Assembly (NCBI GenBank): GCA_021234535.1
Contig: CM037833.1
Location: forward strand, 6,429,814 to 6,493,813
DNA from: Stichopus chloronotus
Taxonomy: Eukaryota > Echinodermata > Holothuroidea > Aspidochirotida > Stichopodidae
Direction of reading: 5' to 3'
Length of the DNA: 64,000 bases
Below the pieces are notes generated by a model. That model searched no databases. It saw only the letters and a list, made by a program, of their open reading frames with translations, and was not told where the DNA came from. Within the stretch, counting starts at the first letter, position 1. The number at the start of each line of letters is the position of its first letter. Positions 24,690 to 34,832 of the stretch are shown here, piece after piece. A program made the translations under genes and the position numbers.

Positions 24690-25465
24690 CGGAGAGGTTA
24701 GCATGGTGGTTCGAGTGTCCGTCTTGCAATCAACTCCCGATGGAACCGTTTGAAATTTTTCTGGGGACTCAAATTTACTTGTTCAGTAAAGCTGTTTACA
24801 GTGGTGCTGAGGGGGTTCGTGATTTCAATTGGGGTTCTTGTTGTCCGATTTAGGTCTCGTCCTCTTCAGGTCGCTGGTACAGGTGATGAGCTCCTGACCT
24901 GGGCAGGTCGTCCACCCCTCTAAGCCTTTCGGAAGGTGGTTAAAGGAGAATTCCAGACAAGGAGTATGTCTTCTGACTTATTTAAGCCATTTCAAATCAT
25001 CTTCATTCAGATTCGTGACGTTTTGGAATGAACTTATCATGGGCAACACGATATGTTCAAACTTTCCGCCCAACAGAGTTTCGAACACTATGCATGTATA
25101 CGAAGTGCGCAACCATTAAGCCTATGATGCAATAATGGCCGTGTACACTTACAGTGTTAGAACCTCAGTTGAGAGGTAAGGTTGAATATATCAAGTTGCC
25201 TATGGGAAGTTTATTTCAAAACGTCAAAAATATGGATGGAAATCGTTTGAAATGGCTCAAATAGTAGGAACACATTGTTCCTTGCCTGGAGTTCCCCTGT
25301 AAAGACTGGGCGGATACACTCTCGTCCGTCGGATGGGGACGTTAAATGGCGGTCCCGGGAGCAGGTGTTTGGTATGTATTGGATTGTTTGTTCTCTCCAG
25401 CCTCAGCTCGTTAACCTCTGAACACTGATCGAAAAGAGTAGGCAAATCCACGATCAACATGGTGT
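24690..25465 (+). mobile_element. tRNA-derived SINE, interrupted
   Basis: Same family as 21968-22405: GAGGTTAGCATGGTGGTTCG head, GCTGAGGGGGTTCG, CTAAGCCTTTCGGAAGGTGG, then after the inserted element GCGGATACACTCTCG, GCGGTCCCGGGAGCAGG and GAAAAGAGTAGGCAAATCC. It is split by a 355-bp element at 24944-25298. Confidence 0.75.
24944..25298. mobile_element. TTAA-type non-autonomous DNA element inside the SINE
   Basis: The left end AGGAGAATTCCAGACAAGGA matches, inverted, the right end TCCTTGCCTGGAGTTCCCCT. Homology of the ends extends inward through AAGCCATTTCAAA to about 65 bp. It is flanked by TTAA (24940-24943) and GTAA (25299-25302), a TTAA duplication with one change. Comparison with the uninterrupted SINE confirms the insertion point. 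TTAA targets are typical of piggyBac and Kolobok elements. No transposase is present. Confidence 0.75.
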
Positions 25466-28400
25466 AGGATCGCTCAATGTACTCATACTTTCTGATTCTC
25501 AATTTCTCAACGAAATTCTCAACTAAATTGAAAACGTTACCAAGCTAACTTACGGCGCTGTATCGAAACAGTACACACACAGCACATTGTTATGGAACAC
25601 GGAAGCCGTCAACGTGAGGCGCTGTTCATCTAGAAGTCGTTATTATTTCAGAAACCGTCCGCTCAGAAATTTCCGTCCAAAATTAAACTGCTAGCATTTT
25701 GAAATCGCCGTTCAAATACAGTAGATATGCACTCAGAAATCTCGGTCCAAGTTCAGCCGCTGTCATTTTGCTGTTTAAACACAGCTGTGGCCCACTCAGA
25801 CTCGCAGTCGACCATCTAGAAGTCGTTCTTCAAGTATAGCTTTCCTCCACTTAGAAATGAACTTTGATTCAGAAACCGCCAATTTCGTTTGTGATGCTAT
25901 GCGAAAGATAAATAGGCTTTAAAATTGACAAGTTTTGAATATATTTATTGTTGATTCTTACGACCAAGCTAGACCAGCCTCTGCTCTTTTGCTTAGTACG
26001 ACGGGGCGTCATTGGTAGCATGTCGTCGGTTGCGGGAGGGGTTTAAATACTCTTAATCACTTCTAGAAGAGCATTTATGCAGACATACAGTATCGTCTGA
26101 ATCTATATTTCTCTGTGTCCCCAGAGCAGGAAAACCTTGATTAAAGAAGGAAATCTATAAGATTTTTAGTCTTCTGTAGGCGATGGTAGGTTGTTGGAGG
26201 AAAAGTTCGGATAATTGCAAATTTGAGGTGCCAGTGTTTCGTTTTGTTTGTTTGTTTGTTTTTTTTAAATGCAACTTTTAATATAGACTACTATATGTAG
26301 ACTACTTTAAAAGAACGAAGGTGGTGCTTTAACTTATAAAATGTTCAGTGAAGAGAGATTTACGGTTTACCAAAGCCGCATTAGGGACGGCGCATTTCCT
26401 CTATTGAGAAAATCTACAAAAAGCAGCTTGTTTGTGAGGGAACTATGTTGAGGAATCGCTTTATTTCACAAGCGAGTCTATACATGTACTTCGCCTTTAG
26501 TAATTCCTTTGAAAGAGGCGAGGTGTGTGCCGAACGTCGATCTAAATAGGGGCAGGTTTCCTACACTGACAATTTAATTTATGTCACGGAGGCCGAGCGA
26601 AACTGTTTGCCTTTGAATATTTAAAGAACGAGCTGTATGTGACTTCCAAGTTTGAAGCTCCCATATTAGAAACGAACCTTTGCTGTTTAATCAGAAACGT
26701 ACATGGAATTTCATTACGAAAGGCCTTTCAATGGCGTGAGAATATCAGATCGTTTAGGTTTCTTTTCCGTTGTAGAGAAACGTAGTCCCTCTACTTCAAC
26801 TCAATTACCCCTTTATTAGATAGTATCCAATCAGAAGGTTTTTGTCGTACTTGAGTTGCTCTTTCGCCTTTTCAATTAGGGTATGAGCGGTTTCTGACTA
26901 CGTATAGTGGTAACTTTCCTCTGTTGGGGGTAAGATTGTTTACAGTTTTAATAACCTTTGCGAATCAGGTAAATTACCAGCATTTTATTATCATTATCAG
27001 TACATCTGCTTGGCTTGTGAAATGTCTTTGTAGAGAGGGTGATTCCGATACATCTGGTATAAGGCTATCCATTGTTGGATACCAGAGTTTGACGGTTTAC
27101 GCAGCAGCTTAGATCTCTTCAGACGGACGTGAATGAAATTACTCGGATTTTAAAAATCTGATTGATCCTTTCAGAAAGCACAAAAACCTTCGAACTGACG
27201 TACGTACAATCTCATATGAGTTTGTGCTAGTTTAATAAAACATATCAGCATAACAACAACTTTATAATGTACATTGACCCAGACAGCAGCCCAAAAGTGG
27301 CCCATGGCATTGAAAATTCGTTTTGTTTTTGAAATAGTACATCTTAAGTATCACAAAATACCAAATTTAGAAACTCCATCTGATACATTGATCCAAAGAG
27401 TAGTCCGAAAAGGGGCCCATCGGCCCTCAACGAATTCATTCAGTCGAAAAGGTACACTGATAATTCATTTTGCTTTGGAAAGAGTACGTTTTAGGAATCA
27501 CCAAAATGCCACATGCAAAGGTATTTTTACGCAGACCTTTCTTGCGGAATAAAGTCGTTGTGGGCCCCAGTCCATTTAGTGCTATTGTTTGGAACAATGT
27601 AATCGATTAAGTTGCTGTGATTGACATTTTTGTGGTTCCTGATGTGTTCTCTTTCAATATTAAACTAAATATCTATGTAGTGTTGCTTCTGGAATGTCGT
27701 TATGAGCTATGAATCCACTCAGGCTACCGTCTGCGCTCATGTACAGTATAAAGTTGATGAACTTGGTATTTTGTGATCTCTGTAAGATGTACTCTCTCAA
27801 ACACAAAAAGAATTACAGACAGACCTTTGCTGTTGAATAAAGTTGTTATGGGCCATTGGTCACTTTTTTGTTTTGAATCCTAAGATGTACACTTCAAGTA
27901 AAAATAAAAAAGAATTATGAATGTACTGTTTCAGCTGAATATCCCGAAATATCGTGCCCTCTAATGCTACTTTCTGGGACCCCATACAGGATAATATCGT
28001 GTCACACCCACTTTGACTATTAGTGAGCTCTAAAGGACATCCCACTTAAATTTATTCATTAATCTTTGCATCTGAAATACCATTTTTTGGCCCCCTGGTC
28101 TGAACCTCAGATTCATGACGTCTGTTGATCTATAGGGCGATATCTAAGTGTCATTTGCTGAATTTGGACAGCGATTTTTTTTTTTTTTTTAATGGACGGC
28201 TTTGTAACCAACGACGACTTTGATTGGACAGCGTCTCACAGTCAGTTCTCAACTGTTCGTAAGCTATTGTCTTTCTCACAGTCACACACTTGTGACTTTA
28301 TAGCTTATTAAAAGTTGTGCTTCATTCAGAATGTGAATAACTGAATGAAAATCCGTTGGAATTGTGTTTAGCTATCGCTGTTTTTGTGATATGACTTTTC

Positions 28401-29580
28401 GCAGTTTGAAGATAGATGACGTGGAATGTTGCACAGTGTCAGGATTTCTTTTCTTGTGGCTACAGTTTGACTCTTAATTATTTAAATACTGAGTTTCACA
28501 TTGGTAATTGTAATGGATATTCTCTGCTGTGCTTAAAATAAAAGTAAAGTAACAAAGGATACATGAGACATAGCAACTTTTAAACTGCTAAATAGTGCAT
28601 GATTCATTAATTTTATTATTATATTTTCTCTTTATGACAAAAGTAAGCTTTGCAAATGGATTCCCACTTCAAAAGAATTTTCAGAGGAGGTGTGGGATAA
28701 CTTTCATCAAAAGTTTGTTATGAATGGTAAATGCTACTGTGATTTATGGGACATTTGTGTGAATTTCAGAAGGAATCTGCTCATGACATTCAAAAACCTC
28801 AAAACATTCTTGAGTTCTCTTAATTCTGTTATGCACAGAAACATGCACTTAATTTTACAGTACCATTAGCGAAGGAAAATTATTGCTGTACAGTACTGCA
28901 TTTCTTTACATGGGACAAAAACCATGCACATGACTTACGTGGCATTTTGGGAAAACGGAGAATAATTATTTTCTAATTAATATCTCAATTTTTTCCTATG
29001 AGACTTCCCTCTGCACTTGTTATAATAGCAATTGAGCACAGAATTAGTATACACTATAGTGTCCTTCATTGACATGAACCCTTATGTGATGGTCATCAAG
29101 TAGCCATTAAAATATTATGACATATATGATTAATCTGCTGGAGAATTATGTTGAATTGTTGTCTTAGGCATGTACTTTATTTGGTACTGTACTTGCCTTC
29201 TGTCATACAGTATATCCAAGAAAAAGCCATGGAAGTTTATATCCTCATATCCTATTTTGCCTTGATCAAGAACATTTTTTTGTTTTTTTGGTTCTTCACT
29301 GTTCTGGGTGACGCTTCCATCACCTCAGCTATAATTTTGTTAGTATAGCCGAGACTGACGAGCCGAGCTAGTTGACGTTCCTTCCTCATTTTGCACCAGA
29401 TCTTACGTTAAAGCACTAGGCCGGAGTATGCACATACTGTCACGTCCAAGTCTAGTCGAGTCCAGTGTATGCACGTACTATAACTACACTTCATGCGGAA
29501 AATGTCAAGTTTCGCGCCATGTGTGTATTTTGTCATCAATTATCTTAGATTTAAATTTTAATTGACGAATAGCGCCTCCG
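25466..29580. other. non-coding stretch with faint repeats
   Basis: Weak imperfect repetition occurs at 25600-25880 (CAGAAA / CCGTCCAA / AGAAGTCGTT words) and 27250-27900 (CAGACCTTTCTTGCGGAATAA versus CAGACCTTTGCTGTTGAATAA). There is a poly-T at 28175. No exon could be supported. Confidence 0.45.
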
Positions 29581-29582
29581 AT

Positions 29583-30125
29583 CTGAGACAAACTGGAATG
29601 AGACTAACTTCGGTCAGGCAAATTTACACGAGGCAAACTAGACTGAGGTGGACCGCAGTGAGACGAACTGCCGTGAACCGAACTGTTGGGAGACGGACTA
29701 CAGTGTGACAAACTCCGATGAGACGAACTGCATTGAGACGGACTGCCATGAGACAAACTGCCGTGAGACGAACTGCAGTGGGGCAAACTGCAGTGAGACA
29801 AACTGCAGTGAGACGAATTTCAGTGAGACGAACGGCAGTGAGGCAAACTACAGTGAGACGAACTTCAGTGAGACGAACTGCAGTAAGGCAAACTACAGTG
29901 AGACAAACTGAAGTGAGACGAACTTTAATGAAGCAAACTAAAACGAGACGACCTAATATGAGGCAAACTTTAATGAGACAACCTTAAATAAAGCAAACGT
30001 AGATGAGACAAACTACAAGGAGAAAAAAATGAGTGAGACGACAAAATGGAACGAAACAAACCAAAAAGGAGACAAAATCAAATGAGATAACGAAATAAGT
30101 TGAGACAAACTACGATGAGACAACA
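29583..30125. repeat. 15-bp minisatellite
   Basis: Units close to GAGACGAACTGCAGT repeat at a 15-bp period, most regular at 29640-29930 and decaying to the right into GAGACAAACTAC and GAGACAAC forms. Because 15 is a multiple of 3, it stays open in two plus-strand frames (a five-residue SETNC-like repeat and a basic one) and partly on the minus strand. No start, splice or composition evidence makes these genes. Confidence 0.93.
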
Positions 30126-30226
30126 AAATTCATTCCCCTTTTGGCGTTCCATAATCGTGTATTGTAGCGTATTGTATCATTGTCGTTGAGAGTGAGAGAG
30201 GCATTGTCACTTTTTTTGTATGGCAT

Positions 30227-31950
30227 TTGACTGTAGGTATGGTATTTGGCTGTACACACATTTTAGACTGTAGCAGTGATGAAAGGAATTGTCTGGGTTT
30301 TAGATTTTTGCAGGGGGACGAGAAATCCCCCTCAAAACCCACCAATGTGGTTACTCAAGAATTTCAGTCCTATGCAGGCATCTCCTTTCTGAGAAGGCAC
30401 TGCCAAAGATTTTGAAAATAACTCAATTGATGCTAAACAGGCTTTAAGGGCCATGCAAGGGCAGATTTCTGTTTTAACAAAGCTTGTTACGGGTTATAGT
30501 GATAAAACAAGTGGCAGTCAAAAAGCATATAAGCAGCCAGTTGATGAGGCCGTTGCTTGTACTTCAGGTAGGCCACTGGCCACTGGAAGTGCAGTGGCGG
30601 CGCTACCGCGGGGGGGGGGGGGAGGGTCATGAGGGGGAATTTGTCCCTCCAGATTTTTTCCTTGCCCCTAGTTGCCCCCCCCCCCCCTTCGTTGCTCTCA
30701 CTCTTCCCAATCAGATCTTGCACTCATCCAAAATTAATCACAAAACTATGTATTGGCATTGGACTGAATAAGAACAGCTTCCGGGGAACCATGATTGATT
30801 AATGCCTAATTTATGTTACACAGGCTGCCAGTTTTAATATCATGCCCGTAGCCACTTCAACAGTAGGCCAGCCTGGTCCGACAAAATTTCTCTCGAATGT
30901 TTACCGTCCAGCATAAGGGAAGGTCGGGTAGGTGGTTGTTTTCCTAAATATAGGAATGGAATGGAAGTGTATGTAGCCTATGTGTGTGTATGTGTGTGTG
31001 TGTGTATGTGTGTGTACTCGGTGGTACCGCGTAAATGTGAAATGGTACTCCCAAAGAAACAGTTGGGAACCTTGGAGTACGGTCAACCGAAAAAATAAAT
31101 AATATAAAAATAAATAATATACCTCTCTTGGGGCTTAATTTTCCACCCAGAGATATGCTAAAACCTCAGAGCTTCAGGGGGCTTCACCCCCTAGACCCCC
31201 ACCAGGGCTTTGTCCCTGGACCCCACCAGGGGCCCCACCGCAAGGCCTCGCGCTTCGGGCTCGGTTTCGCGATGAGCGCGAAAATCTTTGCCCCCCCCCA
31301 ACATTTTCCTCTGCCCTCACTTTGCCCCCCCCCCCAAGTCTGACATCCTGGCGCCGCCACTGTGGAAGTGGTTGGCGATCAACATGAATCTTTCGACCTT
31401 CAGACCGAAATTGAAAATTGGCTTTGCCCTAAAGTTGAGGGATTGGAAAATTCTGGAGACACAGAAGGAGCTGAACATTTAGTGCTCTCGTAGAGGAGTT
31501 GGGTCTGGTTAAAAAAAAAGAAAAAAAAGGGGCCTCCTGTGTTGCCTAAAGTGGCTAAATAATTTGCTCTCAAGTTTGTGCCAGGTTAGATTGGCAGACT
31601 CGAAAGTTAAAGATCCATTTGCTAAGTATGAACGACCACAAAACGTCAACCTCCTCCAAATTACACAGGTGAACAAAATAGTGTGGGACTTTCTTAAGCC
31701 TCAAGCACGAACCAATGACGTGAAATTGCTGTCATTACTGCGATCTTAAATGACTTGCTTGCGTCTATAGCAGCTCTCAATCGAGAGAGCTTGTTGACTA
31801 GATTAACTGATGCCTGAGCTTTGCTGGGCACAGCTACCATTGATCTTAACTTTCATAGACAAGAGTTAATTCAACCTGAGTTGAGAGCAGCTTAAGAACC
31901 TCTGCAGCCAATCAACCCCAGTCACAACATTATTATTTGGGGATAATATC
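30227..31950 (+). pseudogene. DIRS gag-like region, broken
   Basis: Open pieces run from about 30380 to 30591 (with AKQALRAMQGQISVLTKLV), resume after the inserted element at about 31375-31485 (SFDLQTEIENWLCPK) and continue at 31564-31749 (QVRLADSKVKDPFAKYERPQ). A further piece at 31755-31980 holds ESLLTRLTDA and WGDNISQQMKDIADAAKTSK, which resembles the end of DIRS Gag just before the polymerase. At least two frameshifts and several stops separate the pieces. Confidence 0.6.
30592..31362 (+). mobile_element. hAT-type non-autonomous element nested in DIRS
   Basis: Perfect 12-bp terminal inverted repeats: CAGTGGCGGCGC at 30592-30603 and GCGCCGCCACTG at 31351-31362. The 8-bp target duplication TGGAAGTG is exact at 30584-30591 and 31363-31370. 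An 8-bp duplication and CAG...CTG ends are hallmarks of hAT elements. The inside is non-coding with poly-G/poly-C tracts, a (GT)n run and a CTCGCGCTTCGGGCTCGG stretch. The left part matches 9777-10203. Confidence 0.93.
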
Positions 31951-31959
31951 TCTCAGCAA

Positions 31960-32475
31960 ATGAAAGATATTGCAGATGCAGCAAAGACCAGCAAGCAGTG
32001 TCAGTTGAGCTCCTTCAGAAGCTATCAATTAGTCCTAGAACTGATGATTCCGGGTTGCTATATGGCATCGGTCGACCTAAAAGATACATACTATTCAACA
32101 CCAGTAGCCATGCAACACAGGAAATTCTTGCGATTTAGTTGGAAAGGTTAACTTCACCAATACACTCGTTTCCCAAATGGCTTGGTGTCTACCCCAAGGG
32201 TGTTCACCAAATTACTGAAACCGATTCTCTCAGAATTGCGAAGTCATGGACATTACTGCTTAGGCTATATAGACGACTTCTACTTTCAGGCAACTAGCTA
32301 TGCTGATTGCAACTACACAGTGCAAGAAGCTGCCCAGCTCTTCGCTATTCTAGGTTTTACGATGCATTCAGAAAAATCAGTTCTACAGCCCAGTCAAACT
32401 CTTGATTTTCTGGGGTTTGAGTTCAACTCAAAAGATATGGTTATTAAGCCTACGGCAGCTAAAATATCCTAAGTT
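31960..32475 (+). pseudogene. DIRS reverse transcriptase, broken
   Basis: The catalytic palm motifs are visible: MASVDLKDTYYS with the first Asp (about 32069-32100) and GYIDDFYF with the paired Asp (YIDD at 32266-32277). SVLQPSQTLDFLGFEF follows, as in DIRS and related polymerases. A TAA at 32149-32151 interrupts between the A and B motifs, and the frame closes again at about 32470. Confidence 0.85.
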
Positions 32476-32748
32476 CTGAGGGAGTTTAAAGAAATTTATG
32501 AGTGAGCAATCACATTCTTTTCGTGACATAGCTTCCCTTATCGGCGTACTTGTGGCCTTAGTTCCAGGAGTGCAGTTTACGGGACGCTTTATTATCATCA
32601 TCTTAAGCTAGATAAAATTAGTGGTTTGAAACGACACAATAATGACGCTGAGGCACTTGTGTCACTCTCAGAAAATGCATCTGCCAAGCTTATATGGTGG
32701 GAACATAACCTTCCCCTTGCCAGCAAACCAGTGTTGGTGTCAGACCCT

Positions 32749-33530
32749 GATATTTGTTGTCAACTGATGCGTCTTTAATTGAATGGGGCGCTGTTTGTAA
32801 AACGTGTTTTGTTGAAACGGGAGGCGGGTGGCCACAACAAGAAAAGTCTTTTCATATTAATGTTTTAGAACTCTTGGCAATTTTCATGGCACTAAAGGCA
32901 TTGTATGCTCACGTTAATAATAGCCGTATTAGAGTAATGACTGATAGCTCTACAGCGGTAGCCTATATCAAAGCAACAGGAGGTACCCATTAACTATAGT
33001 GCAATGAGATCACAAAAGTTATTTGGACATGGTGACACGAGAGAGAGGTTTGGTTATCTTGCAGCCATTTACCTGGCCGGCAAAATACAGAGGCTTACTA
33101 TCTATCTCGAACGTGTCATGATCATACTGAATGGATGATACAGCCCTCCATCTTTAAGTAGATAGCTAACGTATGGGTAAGCCCCGATATTGGCTTATTT
33201 GTTACCCGCTTGAACAAGCAAGTTGCACCCATTGTGGCATGGAACCTTGACCATGAGGCTACTCATATTGATGCTTTTGCCATCAACTTGGCGAACTATT
33301 ATTTTAATGCCTTCCCCCCTTTCAACCTGATAATGCGCTGTTTACAGAAAGTCCAGAAGGACCAAGCAACCGTGATCATCATTGTCCCAAATTGGCCGTC
33401 ACAGCCTTGGTACTCAAAACTGTTCTACATGACCATGCATACAGCAAGAGCTCTACCGTTACGAGGAGACACTCTCTTTCTTCCGTCACAGGACGATCTT
33501 CACCCATTAAAAAGAAACTTCAACTCCTAG
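32749..33530 (+). pseudogene. DIRS RNase H and connecting region, broken
   Basis: STDASLIEWGAVC carries the first RNase H Asp, NVLELLAIFMAL the Glu and VMTDSSTAVAYI the next Asp. A stop follows at 32991. The connecting region resumes at 33210-33530 with AFAINLANYYFNAFPPFNLI and VPNWPSQPWYSKL, which is typical between RNase H and recombinase in DIRS elements. Confidence 0.8.
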
Positions 33531-33594
33531 CATGTCTTGTGTCAGGAACTTCCTCATACTTGAAGGTATACCAGATGCCACATGAACCATTCTC

Positions 33595-34532
33595 ATGGCA
33601 TCTTGGAGAGACAGTACGCAGAAACAATACGACTCATACCAAAACAGATGGATTACCTTTTGCGAGACGAGAAATTGGGAGCCCCTATCTCCCACTGAAG
33701 AGTCTATTTTAGAATTTCTAACATTTTTATTTCAAAAAGGTTTAGGCTACAGTGCACTTAATACAGCCAGGTGTGCGCTGTCAGCTTTACATGGTGTGAG
33801 TGGAAATCAATCTTTTGGGGTCACCCACTGATTTCTAGGTTTCTCAAAGGAGTATTTGAGTTAAGACCCCCAGCATGCAAGTACAGTCGCATTTGGGATG
33901 TTTCATTAGTTCTTACTTTCTTACGAACTTTATTTCCTCTTGAGAAGTTGCCTCTTAAGTATGTTACTTTAAAATTGTTAATGCTTGCTGAGCTTGTTCA
34001 AGCTCAGAGACTTCAAACTTTGCAGCTATTATAGACATAAGCCATATGCAGGTATTTTCTGATTCAGTTGTGTTCGACATTCCACAGCATATTAAACAGT
34101 CACCTCCAGGCTCAGTTGGCATGAAGGTTACTCTCGCAGATTACCCAGAGGACGAAAGACTGAGTGTTTTAAAAGTCCTTTTGTATTACTTACGATAACT
34201 CATTCTATCAGGGAAACAGAAACTAGGTTATTTATCAGCTACGTTAAGCCTTTTAAAAGAGTAACAAAAGATACTCTAGCGGGGTGGATTCGTTTAGCAC
34301 TGGCTTTGTCAGGTATTGATACTATATACAGCTCACAGTAGGAGAGCGGCTGGTGCTTCAGCAGCAAAGGCCTCCCAGTTAATTCCAGTGGACAAAATAC
34401 TGGAAACGGCAGGTTGGACGGAGATCGGAGGCTACTTTTCCTCAGTTCTACAGCAGATCGATTGACAAGAAGAGTACTCTGTTTGAGGATTCGGCACTTA
34501 TGGCAGGCATTCCTGACCCGACAACCTTTTGA
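33595..34532 (+). pseudogene. DIRS tyrosine recombinase, broken
   Basis: The N-terminal core-binding domain (STQKQYDSYQNRWITFCE and following, 33595-33831) leads into the catalytic part. Box residues are still readable: Arg in AQRLQTL (34008-34010), His-x-x-Arg in HSRRAAGASAAKA (34334-34345) and Tyr in QFYSRSIDKKS (34449-34451). They lie in different frames, and the end is TGA at 34530-34532. All four catalytic side chains persist although the frame does not, indicating fairly recent decay. Confidence 0.82.
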
Positions 34533-34655
34533 ATTATCTCTATGGGTTCATTTCTGTGCATAGAATTTGCTCTATTCACACTCTTTTTAGTTTCAGAGTG
34601 TTTTATGGTCTCATCTCATGTAATACTGAGGTGTAGTGTGATGAGTGGTAGCTAG

Positions 34656-34829
34656 ATACTAAAATTAAACGAGACTTAGTGTAAGTTGAAGCTTGATTTG
34701 GATTCTTCCGACTCATCACACGAACAGAGGGATTACGTGCAATCTCATGTAATCCTTCTGTTTGTGTGATGAGTCGGTAGAATCCAAATCAAACTTCAAC
34801 TTATACTAAGTCTCGTTTAATTTTAGTAT
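34656..34829. repeat. 81-bp inverted repeat, 12-bp loop
   Basis: Arms at 34656-34736 and 34749-34829 match at 76 of 81 positions when one is reversed, around a 12-bp loop. Four of the five mismatches are transitions. A direct repeat of part of the right arm (TCTCATGTAAT...GTGTGATGAGT) also lies at 34613-34648. It follows the recombinase directly and may be the DIRS right terminal or internal complementary region, or the result of a fold-back rearrangement. Confidence 0.88.
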
Positions 34830-34832
34830 TAA

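Larger units (their letters stand above)
30126..34832 (+). mobile_element. degenerate DIRS-like retrotransposon (tyrosine-recombinase type)
   Basis: Order along the plus strand: gag-like region, reverse transcriptase, RNase H, connecting region and tyrosine recombinase, which is the DIRS order. DIRS elements copy through RNA and integrate with a recombinase instead of an integrase, so they lack LTRs and target duplications. Many stops and frameshifts make this copy inactive. A hAT-type element is inserted at 30592-31362, and an 81-bp inverted repeat lies past the recombinase. Outer limits are estimated, the left being set by the end of the minisatellite. Confidence 0.85.

Noticed and set aside
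29648..29987. Repetitive SETNC-type and RRTA-type proteins
   Set aside because: Consequence of a 15-bp minisatellite; no start context, splice sites or conserved domain.
30126..34832. LTR retrotransposon or endogenous retrovirus
   Set aside because: The RT is followed by RNase H and a tyrosine recombinase, not a protease/integrase set, and no LTR pair flanks it.
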